The notes: generated by a model from the letters alone, not told the origin. A DNA stretch of 64,000 bases from Brevibacillus_D fluminis_A (GCF_052072235.1 NZ_CM125436.1:248001-312000), one strand, 5' to 3'; shown: positions 8,437-16,444, counted from the first letter of the stretch. Numbers and translations are program-made.

Positions 8437-9102
8437 ATGTGGAAACAATTAAAGGAAGACATCGAAGCCATTTTCGAACGGGACCCGGCTGCCCGAAGCA
8501 CGTTTGAAGTGGTGCTCACCTATTCGGGATTGCATGCGATTTGGGCGCATCGCATTTCTCACAAGCTGTGGAAGGCGGAATGGTATACGCTGGCTCGCGT
8601 AGTATCCCAGTTCGCCAAATTTTTAACCGGCATCGAAATCCATCCGGGCGCACGCATTGGCAAAAAGCTGTTTATTGACCATGGCTCGGGGGTTGTGATC
8701 GGGGAGACCTGTGAAATCGGTGACAATGTGACCATTTACCAAGGAGTTACACTGGGGGGGACCGGTAAAGAAAAAGGAAAGCGCCACCCGACAGTTGGAA
8801 ATAATGTAATCATTGCTACCGGAGCGAAAGTGCTCGGTTCGTTTAAGATCGGCGACAACTCCAAAATCGGTGCGGGCTCTGTCGTCTTGCAGGAGGTTCC
8901 GCCGAATGCGACGGTTGTGGGGATGAAGGCCAAAATTGTCATTCAGGACGGAAAGCGCGTCGCCCAGGATTTCGACTTGGTCAATCTTCCTGACCCGATT
9001 GCAGACATGATTCGCCAAATGCAACGTGAAATTGAAACGCTTCGCGATGAAGTGCAGCTTTTGAAGGAGGGCGCGAAACAAAATGAGCATTCACCTATAT
9101 AA
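8437..9102 (+). CDS. cysE: Serine O-acetyltransferase
   Basis: CysE acetylates serine to O-acetylserine, the first step of cysteine synthesis. The 221-residue protein has an N-terminal helical domain and a left-handed beta-helix made of hexapeptide repeats from about residue 65 (IHPGARIGKKLFIDHGSGVV, then GVTLGGTGKEKGKRHP). The His-containing IDHGSG loop is the catalytic region of the family. It starts with AGGGGGTGAATTCATC-ATG. Its last 20 nt overlap cysS, so the genes are translationally coupled. Control by the upstream cysteine T-box fits its role. Confidence 0.96.
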   Translation: MWKQLKEDIEAIFERDPAARSTFEVVLTYSGLHAIWAHRISHKLWKAEWYTLARVVSQFAKFLTGIEIHPGARIGKKLFIDHGSGVVIGETCEIGDNVTIYQGVTLGGTGKEKGKRHPTVGNNVIIATGAKVLGSFKIGDNSKIGAGSVVLQEVPPNATVVGMKAKIVIQDGKRVAQDFDLVNLPDPIADMIRQMQREIETLRDEVQLLKEGAKQNEHSPI

Positions 9103-10489
9103 CACCATGTCGCGGAAAAATGAGGAGTTTAAACCGCTGGAACCAGGGAAAGTAAAAATATATGTATGCGGGCCGACCGTGTACAACTATATCCATATCG
9201 GGAACTCCCGCCCGGCGATCGTGTTCGATACGCTGCGCCGCTATTTGAGCTACCGCGGGTATCAGGTCACATTCGTGCAAAACATCACCGATGTCGATGA
9301 CAAGCTCATTCGGGCGGCGAATGAAGAGAACACGACCGTCAAGGAATTGGCCGATAAATACATGAAGGCATATAACGAGGATCTGGCATCGTTGAACGTG
9401 CTGCCGCCGGATATTCAGCCGCGCGTCATGGAGACGATCCCGGAAATCATTTCGTTCGTGGAAGCGCTGGTTGAAAAAGGATTCGCTTATGAAAGCGAAG
9501 GCGATGTATACTTCCGCACCGGCAGATTTAAGGAATACGGCAAGCTGTCGCACCAGCCGATCGACGATTTGCAAGCCGGTGCACGGATTGAAGTGAACGA
9601 AAAGAAGGAGAGCCCCCTCGACTTTGCGCTGTGGAAAGCGGCGAAACCGGGTGAAATTACATGGGAAAGCCCTTGGGGACTGGGCCGTCCCGGTTGGCAT
9701 ATCGAATGCTCTGCGATGGTGCTGAAGTTTTTGGGCGAGTCCATCGACATCCATGCTGGCGGTTCTGACCTTACCTTCCCTCACCATGAAAATGAGATCG
9801 CGCAGTCGGAGTGCATGACCGGACAGGTGTTTGCGCGCTATTGGTTGCATAATGCCATGCTCAACATCGATAATGAAAAGATGTCCAAATCGCTCGGGAA
9901 CTTCAAGCTTGCCCGTGATTTGATCAACGAATATGGCGGCCAGCTGATTCGCTTCTTCATGCTGTCGGGGCATTACCGCAGCCCGATCAATTTCAGCAAA
10001 GAGATGCTGGAGCAGGCGAGCAATGGGCTGGAGCGCATCCGGATTGCCTATGCGAACGCCAAGCATCGACTGGCGACCGCGCGTCCTGAAGAGCCGAATG
10101 GAGCGGCTGAGGAGCAAGCTGCGATCATTGACCAGCTTCGTCAAAAGTTTATCCGTGAGATGGACGATGACCTCAACACGGCCAATGCCATCACGGTTTT
10201 GTTTGACCTGACAAAAGAAGTGAACCTGTACTTGCGCCATGAAAATGTCGGCAAAGCGCAGCTGGAAGCATACCGCGACCTGTTCCTGGAGCTGGCTGCC
10301 GTTCTCGGCCTCGAGCTGGAGGAAGACAGCGCGCTGTTGGACGAAGAGATTGAAGCGTTGATTGTGGAGCGGACGGAGTCCCGCAAAGCGCGGAATTTCG
10401 CCAGAGCGGATGAAATCCGTGACCTCTTGACGGAAAAAGGCATTTTGCTGGAAGATACACCGCAGGGCGTCCGCTGGCGCCGCAAGTAA
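9083..10489 (+). CDS. cysS: Cysteinyl-tRNA synthetase
   Basis: This class I synthetase attaches cysteine to tRNA-Cys. The 468-residue product has C29 as the first zinc ligand in YVCGPTVYNY, HIGN at 38-41, the second zinc region around SAMVLKFLGESIDIHAGGSD with HHENE, and KMSKS at 266-270. The start ATG lies inside the end of cysE behind AAGGAGGGCGCGAAACAA. Placement with cysE under a Cys-specific T-box ties amino acid supply and tRNA charging to the same signal. Confidence 0.97.
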   Translation: MSIHLYNTMSRKNEEFKPLEPGKVKIYVCGPTVYNYIHIGNSRPAIVFDTLRRYLSYRGYQVTFVQNITDVDDKLIRAANEENTTVKELADKYMKAYNEDLASLNVLPPDIQPRVMETIPEIISFVEALVEKGFAYESEGDVYFRTGRFKEYGKLSHQPIDDLQAGARIEVNEKKESPLDFALWKAAKPGEITWESPWGLGRPGWHIECSAMVLKFLGESIDIHAGGSDLTFPHHENEIAQSECMTGQVFARYWLHNAMLNIDNEKMSKSLGNFKLARDLINEYGGQLIRFFMLSGHYRSPINFSKEMLEQASNGLERIRIAYANAKHRLATARPEEPNGAAEEQAAIIDQLRQKFIREMDDDLNTANAITVLFDLTKEVNLYLRHENVGKAQLEAYRDLFLELAAVLGLELEEDSALLDEEIEALIVERTESRKARNFARADEIRDLLTEKGILLEDTPQGVRWRRK

Positions 10490-10498
10490 GGAGCAGGC

Positions 10499-10909
10499 AT
10501 GCACAGAGAACAACTGAAAAATGACCCGAAATTAACGAACCCCCTTGTCCTTGCGTTTCTGGGGGACGCGACATACGCTCACTTCGTGCGCTTTCACTTG
10601 ATCGCAAAAGGTCTGGTAAAACCAAACCAGCTGCACAAGCAAGCGAATCGCTACGTATCGGCAGCTGCACAGGCGAATATCCTGCTGCAGCTCATGCCGA
10701 TGCTAACGGAGGAAGAGGCGGCGATCGTCAGGCGCGGGCGCAATTCGAAGTCGGGTTCTACGGCAAAGAACGCCAGCATCATCGACTATCGCCATGCGAC
10801 AGCGTTTGAGGCTTTGATTGGCTATCTCTCCCTGACAGGCGAGGAAACAAGAATGGCGGAATTACTGGAAAAGGCATTTGCCATTGTGGAAGGAGCACAT
10901 GAAGGATGA
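10499..10909 (+). CDS. mrnC: Mini-ribonuclease 3
   Basis: Mini-III is an RNase III catalytic domain without a dsRNA-binding domain. It matures the ends of 23S rRNA in B. subtilis. The 136-residue protein has LAFLGDATYAHFVRFHLI near residues 17-35, where the acidic residue of the RNase III signature lies, and DYRHATAFEALIGYLSL near residues 96-112, which matches the second catalytic E-A-L-IG helix. The start follows TAAGGAGCAGGC. Its stop overlaps the ATG of rlmB, so both are coupled. Its target, the 23S precursor stem, is recognisable at 59097-59129 and 62139-62171 of this window. Confidence 0.95.
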   Translation: MHREQLKNDPKLTNPLVLAFLGDATYAHFVRFHLIAKGLVKPNQLHKQANRYVSAAAQANILLQLMPMLTEEEAAIVRRGRNSKSGSTAKNASIIDYRHATAFEALIGYLSLTGEETRMAELLEKAFAIVEGAHEG

Positions 10910-11661
10910 GCGAGGAATGGATTGTCGGGAAAAACCCGATTATAGAGGCGCTGCGATCCGGCCGCACCATCAATAAAATCTGGATGGCGGAAGGGATCAA
11001 CAAAAACCAGCTGGGACCGATTCCGGGCCTGGCGAAAGAGCAAGGCGTTGTCATCACGACAGCCAACCGCAAAAAGCTGGATCAGCTGAGCAATACGGAG
11101 CATCATCAAGGCATCATCGCTTCCGTCGCGGCTTATGATTACGTGGAAGTGGAGGACATGCTTGCACGCGCCAAGGAAAAGGGCGAGGCGCCGCTGTTGT
11201 TGATCCTCGACGAGCTGGAAGATCCGCACAACCTCGGATCGATCCTGCGCACAGCCGATGCGGTAGGCGCACATGGGGTTATCATCCCGAAGCGCCGCTC
11301 GGTCTCTCTGACCGCGACGGTAGCGAAAGCTTCTGCGGGTGCGATTGAATATGTACCGGTCGCCCGCGTCACCAATCTGGTCAGAACAATGGAAGAGCTG
11401 AAGGAGCAAGGTGTGTGGATTGCCGGTACGGACGCTTCTGCCAAGCAAGATTTTCGCGAGGGCGATTTCAGCATGCCGTTAGCGCTCGTGATCGGCAGCG
11501 AAGGAAAGGGCATCAGCCGTTTGGTACGGGAGAACTGTGATTTCCTCTTCCACATACCGATGGCGGGTCAGGTGACGTCACTGAACGCGTCTGTGGCCGC
11601 TGCGCTCTTGATGTACGAAGTGTTCCGGGTAAGGAGTCCGCTTACGGCCCGGGTGAAATGA
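10906..11661 (+). CDS. rlmB: 23S rRNA (guanosine-2'-O)-methyltransferase RlmB
   Basis: RlmB is a SPOUT-fold methyltransferase acting on the 23S P-loop guanosine (G2251 in E. coli). The 251-residue protein has an N-terminal substrate-binding domain. The three SpoU motifs follow: NLGSILRTADAVGAHGVI, VIGSEGKGI and IPMAGQVTSLNASVAAALL, which form the trefoil knot and bind AdoMet. It starts within the stop of mrnC (ATGA overlap) and ends just before rae1, so cysE to rae1 reads as one operon. Confidence 0.95.
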   Translation: MSEEWIVGKNPIIEALRSGRTINKIWMAEGINKNQLGPIPGLAKEQGVVITTANRKKLDQLSNTEHHQGIIASVAAYDYVEVEDMLARAKEKGEAPLLLILDELEDPHNLGSILRTADAVGAHGVIIPKRRSVSLTATVAKASAGAIEYVPVARVTNLVRTMEELKEQGVWIAGTDASAKQDFREGDFSMPLALVIGSEGKGISRLVRENCDFLFHIPMAGQVTSLNASVAAALLMYEVFRVRSPLTARVK

Positions 11662-11662
11662 A

Positions 11663-12187
11663 ATGGCAAAGAAGAAAGACAAATCCCTGCTGATTGTGGA
11701 TGGCTATAATATTATCGGGGCTTGGCCGAAATTGCGCGCGTTGAAGGATGAGGATCGGATCGATGACGCGCGCGATCTCCTCATCGCCCAGCTGGCCGAA
11801 TACCAAGGCTATTACGGGATTCAGGTCATCGTCGTATTCGATGCCTATACGGTGCCGGGAATCGGCCGTAAGCAATCTGAATACAAAATTGAAATCTTGT
11901 TCACAAAGGAAAAAGAGACGGCTGACGAGCGCATCGAAAAAATCGTCTCGCAATATTACCAAAAAAATCGACAAATCTATGTAGCGACCTCTGACTACAC
12001 GTCGCAGCGGGTCATTTTTGGACAAGGAGCCTTGCGAAAATCAGCGCGGGAGTTATTGCTTGATATAGAAGTTGCAGGGAAAGAGATCAAGGAACAAGTC
12101 GCCAAAACCCGGGAAGACCGCTTTACTTCAAAGATACCATTGAGTGATGAAATAGCGAAAATTTTCGAAAAATGGCGAAGGGAGTAG
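11663..12187 (+). CDS. rae1: NYN-domain ribosome-associated endoribonuclease Rae1 (YacP)
   Basis: Rae1 enters the ribosomal A site and cleaves mRNA within translated sequences in B. subtilis. The 174-residue NYN/PIN-like protein begins with a lysine-rich stretch and LLIVDGYNIIGAWPKL, where the Asp is a likely catalytic ligand. IVVFDAYTVPG and VATSDYTSQRVIFGQGA supply the remaining acidic positions. It starts 1 nt after the rlmB stop. It is the last gene before the sigH promoter. Confidence 0.93.
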   Translation: MAKKKDKSLLIVDGYNIIGAWPKLRALKDEDRIDDARDLLIAQLAEYQGYYGIQVIVVFDAYTVPGIGRKQSEYKIEILFTKEKETADERIEKIVSQYYQKNRQIYVATSDYTSQRVIFGQGALRKSARELLLDIEVAGKEIKEQVAKTREDRFTSKIPLSDEIAKIFEKWRRE

Positions 12188-12198
12188 ACGAGACTTGG

Positions 12199-12228
12199 TT
12201 GACGCTATTTTGGCGATTCATGTATAAT
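12199..12228 (+). promoter_or_regulatory. Sigma-A promoter of sigH
   Basis: TTGACG at 12199-12204, an 18-nt spacer, and a perfect TATAAT at 12223-12228, about 40 nt upstream of the sigH GTG start. In B. subtilis this promoter is repressed by AbrB; no AbrB site can be read reliably from sequence. Confidence 0.75.
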
Positions 12229-12268
12229 AACCATAGTTTATGGGAAATCAGTTGTCGGAGGGATAATC

Positions 12269-12919
12269 GTGAGCGTTGACCTCAAGGAGTTGAAATATAC
12301 CCAGTATGAACTGATGTCCGATGAAGAAGTAGTAGATTTGGTAAGAGATAATGACGCCGAGGCGTTGGAATACTTGATCAATAAATACAAAAATTTCGTG
12401 CGAGCGAAGGCCCGATCGTATTTTCTGATCGGAGCGGATCGCGAAGATATTGTGCAGGAGGGCATGATCGGGCTGTACAAATCGATTCGTGATTTTCGCG
12501 GTGACAAACTCACATCGTTCAAAGCGTTTGCTGAGCTGTGCATCACGCGCCAAATTATCACAGCGATCAAGACGGCCACGAGGCAGAAGCATATTCCGCT
12601 GAACTCTTACGTATCGTTGGACAAGCCAATTTACGACGAAGATTCCGATCGTACCTTGCTGGATGTTATCTGCGGCACGAAAGTGACAGATCCGGAAGAG
12701 CTGTTTATCAATCGCGAGGAATTTGACGACATCGAAGGCAAGATGAGCGAGATTTTGAGTGAGCTGGAACGTCAGGTGCTGATGCTCTATTTGGATGGAC
12801 GATCCTATCAGCAGATCGCTGTTGAGTTGAAACGCCATGTCAAATCGATCGACAATGCGCTTCAGCGCGTAAAACGGAAACTGGAAAAGTATCTGGAAGG
12901 CAGAGAGATTCATTTGTAA
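12269..12919 (+). CDS. sigH: RNA polymerase sigma-H factor
   Basis: Sigma-H directs early sporulation and competence transcription (spo0A, spo0F, kinA, spoIIA, ftsZ) in Bacillus. The 216-residue protein has region 2 with DREDIVQEGMIGLYKSIRDF, then a linker. Region 4 has LERQVLMLYLDGRSYQQIA and a helix-turn-helix ending LKRHVKSIDNALQRVKRKL. The GTG start is set by CGGAGGGATAATC. It has its own promoter and is followed by a terminator that overlaps its stop codon. Position between rae1 and rpmG is as in B. subtilis. Confidence 0.97.
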   Translation: MSVDLKELKYTQYELMSDEEVVDLVRDNDAEALEYLINKYKNFVRAKARSYFLIGADREDIVQEGMIGLYKSIRDFRGDKLTSFKAFAELCITRQIITAIKTATRQKHIPLNSYVSLDKPIYDEDSDRTLLDVICGTKVTDPEELFINREEFDDIEGKMSEILSELERQVLMLYLDGRSYQQIAVELKRHVKSIDNALQRVKRKLEKYLEGREIHL

Positions 12920-12939
12920 AAAATGAGCTCTCTTTTTTT
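12902..12939 (+). terminator. Terminator overlapping the sigH stop
   Basis: AGAGAG (12902-12907) pairs with CTCTCT (12928-12933), with CATTT and AAATG pairing inside, followed by seven T. The stop codon TAA lies in the loop, so termination and translation end at the same place. Confidence 0.7.
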
Positions 12940-12987
12940 GTTCGTAAAAACTGGAACAAATCCACTTACTTTTGTCAAGACGTTTTA

Positions 12988-13016
12988 TTGACATGAAGAT
13001 TCCTGTATGATAAATT
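12988..13016 (+). promoter_or_regulatory. Promoter for rpmG-secE-nusG
   Basis: TTGACA at 12988-12993, a 17-nt spacer, and TAAATT at 13011-13016 preceded by TG-A (extended -10). It is the only good sigma-A match in the 300-nt sigH-rpmG gap. Confidence 0.7.
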
Positions 13017-13207
13017 TGTTTAGGTAGCCGTAGAGGCCTATTCTATGGTTGCTTCTTTTAAATGGTCACCGGAAAGAAAGTAGCGGTTTTTTCCTGTACT
13101 GTTTAGAGCGGCGGCCAAGCCGTTAACTAAGGTTATACCGGAAGTTTGGCTCTGTCGAATTTCCTACTGCTTTTTACTTTTTTATTACGTAATGTATCAG
13201 TTGAGAT
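13017..13207 (+). promoter_or_regulatory. Long untranslated leader of rpmG-secE-nusG
   Basis: About 190 nt separate the promoter from the rpmG ribosome binding site. A 10-bp stem including G-U pairs forms between GTAGCCGTAG (about 13024-13033) and CTATGGTTGC (about 13043-13052). The rest has GC-rich patches around 13108-13125. It resembles no leader family I can name. No convincing ORF lies in it. Confidence 0.4.
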
Positions 13208-13220
13208 GGAGGTGGCAATG

Positions 13221-13370
13221 ATGCGAGTAAATGTAACGTTGGCATGCACTGAGTGCGGAGAGCGTAACTATATCACCACCAAGAATAAGCGTACGAATCC
13301 TGAACGCATCGAGCTGAAAAAGTATTGCTCCCGCGATAAAAAGCAAACAGCACATCGTGAGACCAAGTAA
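13221..13370 (+). CDS. rpmG: 50S ribosomal protein L33
   Basis: L33 is a small protein near the E site of the large subunit. The start at ATG 13221 gives 49 residues beginning MRVNVTLACTECGERNY, the family N terminus, with GGAGGTGG 5 nt upstream; ATG 13218 is directly before it. The usual zinc ribbon has two CxxC pairs. Here the first (CTEC) is intact, but the second reads KYCSRDKK, so the fourth ligand is Asp instead of Cys. This is a three-cysteine form and zinc binding is uncertain. Frame upstream to 13146 is not family sequence. It leads the secE-nusG operon. Confidence 0.93.
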   Translation: MRVNVTLACTECGERNYITTKNKRTNPERIELKKYCSRDKKQTAHRETK

Positions 13371-13402
13371 TTATGCAAGTCACGAAGTCTGGGGGTAGCT
13401 CT

Positions 13403-13606
13403 GTGAGTTTTCTTTCGAGGTTTCGTCGTTTTGGCGAATTCTTTGGTGATGTTTGGTCCGAATTGAAGAAAGTTCGCTGGCCAAACCGTAAAGAGCTCAT
13501 CAATTACACAAGCGTTGTGCTCATTACGGTGGTACTGCTGGCTGTGTATTTCTTTGTGATTGATTTGGGCATTTCGCGCTTGATCGATCTGATTTTAGGC
13601 AAGTAA
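13403..13606 (+). CDS. secE: Protein translocase subunit SecE
   Basis: SecE is the single-span subunit of the SecYEG channel. I chose GTG 13403 because GGGGGTAGCTCT lies directly upstream, giving 67 residues; ATG 13373, two bases after the rpmG stop, would add ten residues and has no clear ribosome binding site. The amphipathic segment FFGDVWSELKKVRWPNRKEL is the SecE signature, followed by one transmembrane helix (TSVVLITVVLLAVYFFVID). It lies between rpmG and nusG as in most bacteria. Confidence 0.93.
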   Translation: MSFLSRFRRFGEFFGDVWSELKKVRWPNRKELINYTSVVLITVVLLAVYFFVIDLGISRLIDLILGK

Positions 13607-13652
13607 TATTTCAAGACCTGGGAGGGACGGACGGGTTATCGTCCTCGTGGAT

Positions 13653-14189
13653 ATGGAAAAAGCGTGGTATGTTGTTCATACGTACTCTGGGTATGAAAAC
13701 AAGGTAAAAACGAATCTGGAAAAACGCGTCGAGTCGATGGGAATGGAAGATAAAATCTTCCGCGTTCTCGTTCCTACCGAAGAAGAGGTAGAAACCAAGG
13801 ATGGCAAAAAGCGTACCGTCACCAAGAAGGTGTTTCCCGGATACGTCCTTGTTGAGATGGTCATGACCGACGACTCTTGGTATGTCGTACGGAATACCCC
13901 TGGAGTGACAGGCTTTGTAGGGTCCACGGGAGCCGGGTCCAAGCCGACCGCGCTGTTGCCGCAAGAGGCGGATGCCATCCTGCGTCACATGGGGATTGAG
14001 CTGCCGAAGGTCAGGGTTGATTTCGCGCTGCGTGACATGGTTCGCGTTAAGGACGGTCCGTTTGCGAACCGTTCTGGCGAAATCATCGAGATTCAGCCGG
14101 ACAAGCAAAAGGTTCGCGTTCTTGTGGACATTTTCGGTCGAGAAACGCCGGTTGAATTGGATTTTACACAAGTTGACAAATTGGATTAG
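13653..14189 (+). CDS. nusG: Transcription termination/antitermination protein NusG
   Basis: NusG binds RNA polymerase and links it to the ribosome or to pausing signals. The protein (178 residues from ATG 13653, 180 from GTG 13647) begins MEKAWYVVHTYSGYENKV, the NGN domain. FPGYVLVEMVMTDDSWYVVR follows, and the C-terminal KOW domain contains VRVKDGPFANRSGEI. The Shine-Dalgarno GGGAGGG at 13620-13626 is unusually far from either start. A small hairpin (13629-13633 with 13640-13644) lies between them and could shorten the effective distance to about 10 nt for the ATG. Confidence 0.95.
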   Translation: MEKAWYVVHTYSGYENKVKTNLEKRVESMGMEDKIFRVLVPTEEEVETKDGKKRTVTKKVFPGYVLVEMVMTDDSWYVVRNTPGVTGFVGSTGAGSKPTALLPQEADAILRHMGIELPKVRVDFALRDMVRVKDGPFANRSGEIIEIQPDKQKVRVLVDIFGRETPVELDFTQVDKLD

Positions 14190-14391
14190 GATGCATCTTG
14201 AAAAGTATCTCCTAATATGATACATTTCAATTTGTTTAAAAGCGGCTTGCGCCGTTTTTGGAATCCGCACCAATTTGCGGTTCCCACACTCTTGTATATA
14301 ACTGAAAGTCCTGCTACATAGGCTTTCTCGGAGCAAGTGGGAGGGGAGTTTCCCCGCTAATTACCACAATAGATGTAAGGAGGTGTTTTAC
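14190..14391 (+). promoter_or_regulatory. nusG-rplK intergenic leader
   Basis: The 200-nt gap holds a short hairpin CGGC-ttgc-GCCG followed by TTTTT near 14242-14258, which could be a weak terminator. An untranslated stretch rich in short complementary segments ends GTGGGAGGGGAGTTTCCCC. A TATATAAC box near 14294 could be a -10, but no -35 fits at normal spacing. I cannot assign it to a known leader family with confidence. Confidence 0.35.
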
Positions 14392-14817
14392 GTGGCTAAG
14401 AAGGTTATCCGCGTAATTAAACTACAAATCCCAGCAGGTAAAGCGAATCCTGCGCCTCCAGTAGGTCCGGCCCTCGGTCAAGCTGGTGTAAATATCATGG
14501 GCTTCTGCAAAGAGTTTAACGCTCGCACAGAAAGTGAAGTAGGTATGATCATCCCGGTTGAAATCACCGTGTTTGAAGATCGTTCCTTCACGTTCATTAC
14601 CAAAACTCCTCCAGCGGCTGTTCTGTTGAAGAAAGCTGCAGGCATCGAGTCCGGTTCTGGCGTGCCTAACAAAACGAAAGTAGCTACGCTGAAGCGTGAT
14701 AAAGTTCGCGAAATCGCTGAACTGAAACGCCCAGACCTGAACGCTGCTGACGTTGAGGCAGCTATGCGCATGATCGAAGGAACTGCACGTTCCATGGGTA
14801 TCGTTATCGTTGACTAA
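14392..14817 (+). CDS. rplK: 50S ribosomal protein L11
   Basis: L11 forms the GTPase-associated stalk base and is the target of thiopeptides and a sensor for RelA. The 141-residue protein starts at GTG 14392 behind TAAGGAGGTG and reads MAKKVIRVIKLQIPAG, then KANPAPPVGPALGQAGVNI, the proline-rich hinge that contacts 23S rRNA. The C-terminal domain ends AARSMGIVIVD-like (TARSMGIVIVD). It is followed by rplA in the universal L11-L1 pair. Confidence 0.97.
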   Translation: MAKKVIRVIKLQIPAGKANPAPPVGPALGQAGVNIMGFCKEFNARTESEVGMIIPVEITVFEDRSFTFITKTPPAAVLLKKAAGIESGSGVPNKTKVATLKRDKVREIAELKRPDLNAADVEAAMRMIEGTARSMGIVIVD

Positions 14818-14987
14818 TTAACGATAATCCGAGCGGGGTACGCTTGCGTGCCCCCCTCTTTTTGAGAGATGTCAAGACGTTGATCATAGAGTTTGAGATG
14901 ACCGCTTGCGGTCAACAAAACGGTAGGTTACGTTTTGTTCTGTGGGAGGATTAAACCGCTACGACCACATTGAAGGGAGAATGCATG

Positions 14988-15671
14988 ATGCCGAAACATG
15001 GTAAAAAATATCAAGAAGCGATCAAGCAGATTGATAAAAATAAAGTATACGAAGTAAACGAAGCGATCGAACTGGTTAAAAAGGTTGCGAGCGCAAAATT
15101 CGATGAATCCGTTGAAGCAGCTTTCCGTTTGGGTGTAGACCCTAAACGTGCTGACCAACAAATCCGTGGTGCTGTTGTTCTTCCTAACGGTACTGGTAAA
15201 GTACAACGCGTTCTCGTTTTCGCAAAAGGCGAAAAAGCGAAAGAAGCGGAAGCAGCAGGCGCTGATTATGTAGGCGATGCAGACATGATCGCGAAAATCC
15301 AAGGCGGATGGTTTGAATTCGACGTAGTAGTAGCTACACCTGACATGATGGGTGAAGTAGGTAAACTGGGTCGCGTATTGGGTCCTAAAGGTCTCATGCC
15401 TAACCCGAAAACCGGTACCGTTACGTTCGATGTAACCAAAGCTGTGAACGAAATCAAAGCAGGTAAAATCGAGTACCGTGTTGATAAAGCAGGTAACATC
15501 CATGCGCCAATCGGTAAAGTTTCTTTCGAAGCAGAGAAACTGGCAGAGAACCTGGCTGCATTGACTGACGCGCTGAACCGTGCAAAACCGGCAGCTGCTA
15601 AAGGTGTTTACATGAAAAACGTAACGATCAGCTCCACTATGGGTCCTGGCGTACGCGTTGCTGTAAAATAA
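14988..15671 (+). CDS. rplA: 50S ribosomal protein L1
   Basis: L1 forms the mobile stalk that moves E-site tRNA and in many bacteria represses its own operon. The 227-residue protein begins MPKHGKKYQEA at ATG 14988. GAAGGGAG lies 8 nt upstream, and ATG 14985 is one codon earlier. The family signature in the second domain, LGRVLGPKGLMPNPKTGTV, is present. The rplK-rplA gap of about 170 nt is long enough for an L1-binding leader, but I see no clear mimic of the 23S site. Confidence 0.96.
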   Translation: MPKHGKKYQEAIKQIDKNKVYEVNEAIELVKKVASAKFDESVEAAFRLGVDPKRADQQIRGAVVLPNGTGKVQRVLVFAKGEKAKEAEAAGADYVGDADMIAKIQGGWFEFDVVVATPDMMGEVGKLGRVLGPKGLMPNPKTGTVTFDVTKAVNEIKAGKIEYRVDKAGNIHAPIGKVSFEAEKLAENLAALTDALNRAKPAAAKGVYMKNVTISSTMGPGVRVAVK

Positions 15672-15677
15672 TAGCAC

Positions 15678-15707
15678 TTGACTTTACCGCATCAACCGTG
15701 ATATGAT
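15678..15707 (+). promoter_or_regulatory. Sigma-A promoter of rplJ-rplL
   Basis: TTGACT at 15678-15683, an 18-nt spacer and TATGAT at 15702-15707, immediately after rplA. It would transcribe the L10 leader. Confidence 0.7.
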
Positions 15708-15714
15708 TATCGCT

Positions 15715-15890
15715 GTTGATGAAACGAATAATGTCATGCCGTAGACCGAAGGTGCTCAGCTCATTGAGCTAGCTTAATATCCCTCAGAGGCGTGTAATGG
15801 ATACCAAAAAAGAGTTTTCTCTTTTGCGATACATTATGCCCTCGTGTCTGCGAGGGCATTATTCATTGTTTGAGGAATTACGTACGGGAG
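15715..15890 (+). promoter_or_regulatory. Ribosomal protein L10 leader with attenuator-like hairpin
   Basis: The segment GTAGACCGAAGGTGCTC, then TTAATATCCCTCAGAGG, has the layout of the Firmicute L10(L8) leader, which binds the L10-L12 complex. A hairpin follows: ATGCCCTCG (15836-15844) pairs with CGAGGGCAT (15851-15859), then TATTCATTG. The T tract is weak, so the exact attenuation mechanism is inferred. It stands between the promoter and rplJ, where the family is found in B. subtilis. Confidence 0.7.
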
Positions 15891-15898
15891 GTGTAACC

Positions 15899-16414
15899 AT
15901 GGCTGAAATTCGTCCAACCGTCATTCGCGAGGAGAAAGTACAAGCTGTTAACGAGATCGCAACCAAATTGCGTGAAAGCCAAACAACAGTTGTTGCTGAC
16001 TACCGCGGTTTGACTGTAGCTCAAGTTACTGAACTTCGTAAGCAACTGCGCGAAGCAGGTGTTGAATTCAAAGTTTTGAAAAACACTCTGACTCGACTGG
16101 CTACGAAGCAAGAAGGTTTGTCTGATCTTGATGAACATCTGCTGGGTCCAAACGCAATCGCGTTTTCACCTAACGATCTGATCGCTCCTGCGAAGATCCT
16201 GGTAGATTTCGCAAAGAAAAACGACAAGCTGGAAGTAAAAGGTGGTATCATCGAGGGTAAAGTAGTAGGTGCGGAGCAAATTAAACAACTCGCATCCCTG
16301 CCATCCCGCGAAGGTCTGCTGTCTATGCTTCTTTCCGTTCTGCAAGCTCCTATGCGCAACGTTGCGCTTGCGGTCAAAGCTGTTGCAGAGCAAAAAGAAG
16401 GACAAGGCGCTTAA
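15899..16414 (+). CDS. rplJ: 50S ribosomal protein L10
   Basis: L10 anchors the L7/L12 dimers to the large subunit. The 171-residue protein begins MAEIRPTVIREEKVQAVNEI at ATG 15899 after GGGAGGTGTAACC. It contains VVADYRGLTVAQVTELRKQL near residue 25 and a C-terminal helix for L12 binding. The reading frame stays open upstream into the leader, but that part has no family similarity. It is under the L10 leader described above and is followed by rplL. Confidence 0.96.
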   Translation: MAEIRPTVIREEKVQAVNEIATKLRESQTTVVADYRGLTVAQVTELRKQLREAGVEFKVLKNTLTRLATKQEGLSDLDEHLLGPNAIAFSPNDLIAPAKILVDFAKKNDKLEVKGGIIEGKVVGAEQIKQLASLPSREGLLSMLLSVLQAPMRNVALAVKAVAEQKEGQGA

Positions 16415-16424
16415 TTTAAAAACG

Positions 16425-16444
16425 AAAAACGCATTGGCGTTTTT
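16425..16444 (+). terminator. Hairpin between rplJ and rplL
   Basis: AAAAACGC (16425-16432) pairs perfectly with GCGTTTTT (16437-16444) around ATTG. The right arm doubles as a T tract, so it looks like a weak terminator or an RNA end-stabilising element inside the operon. Confidence 0.5.
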
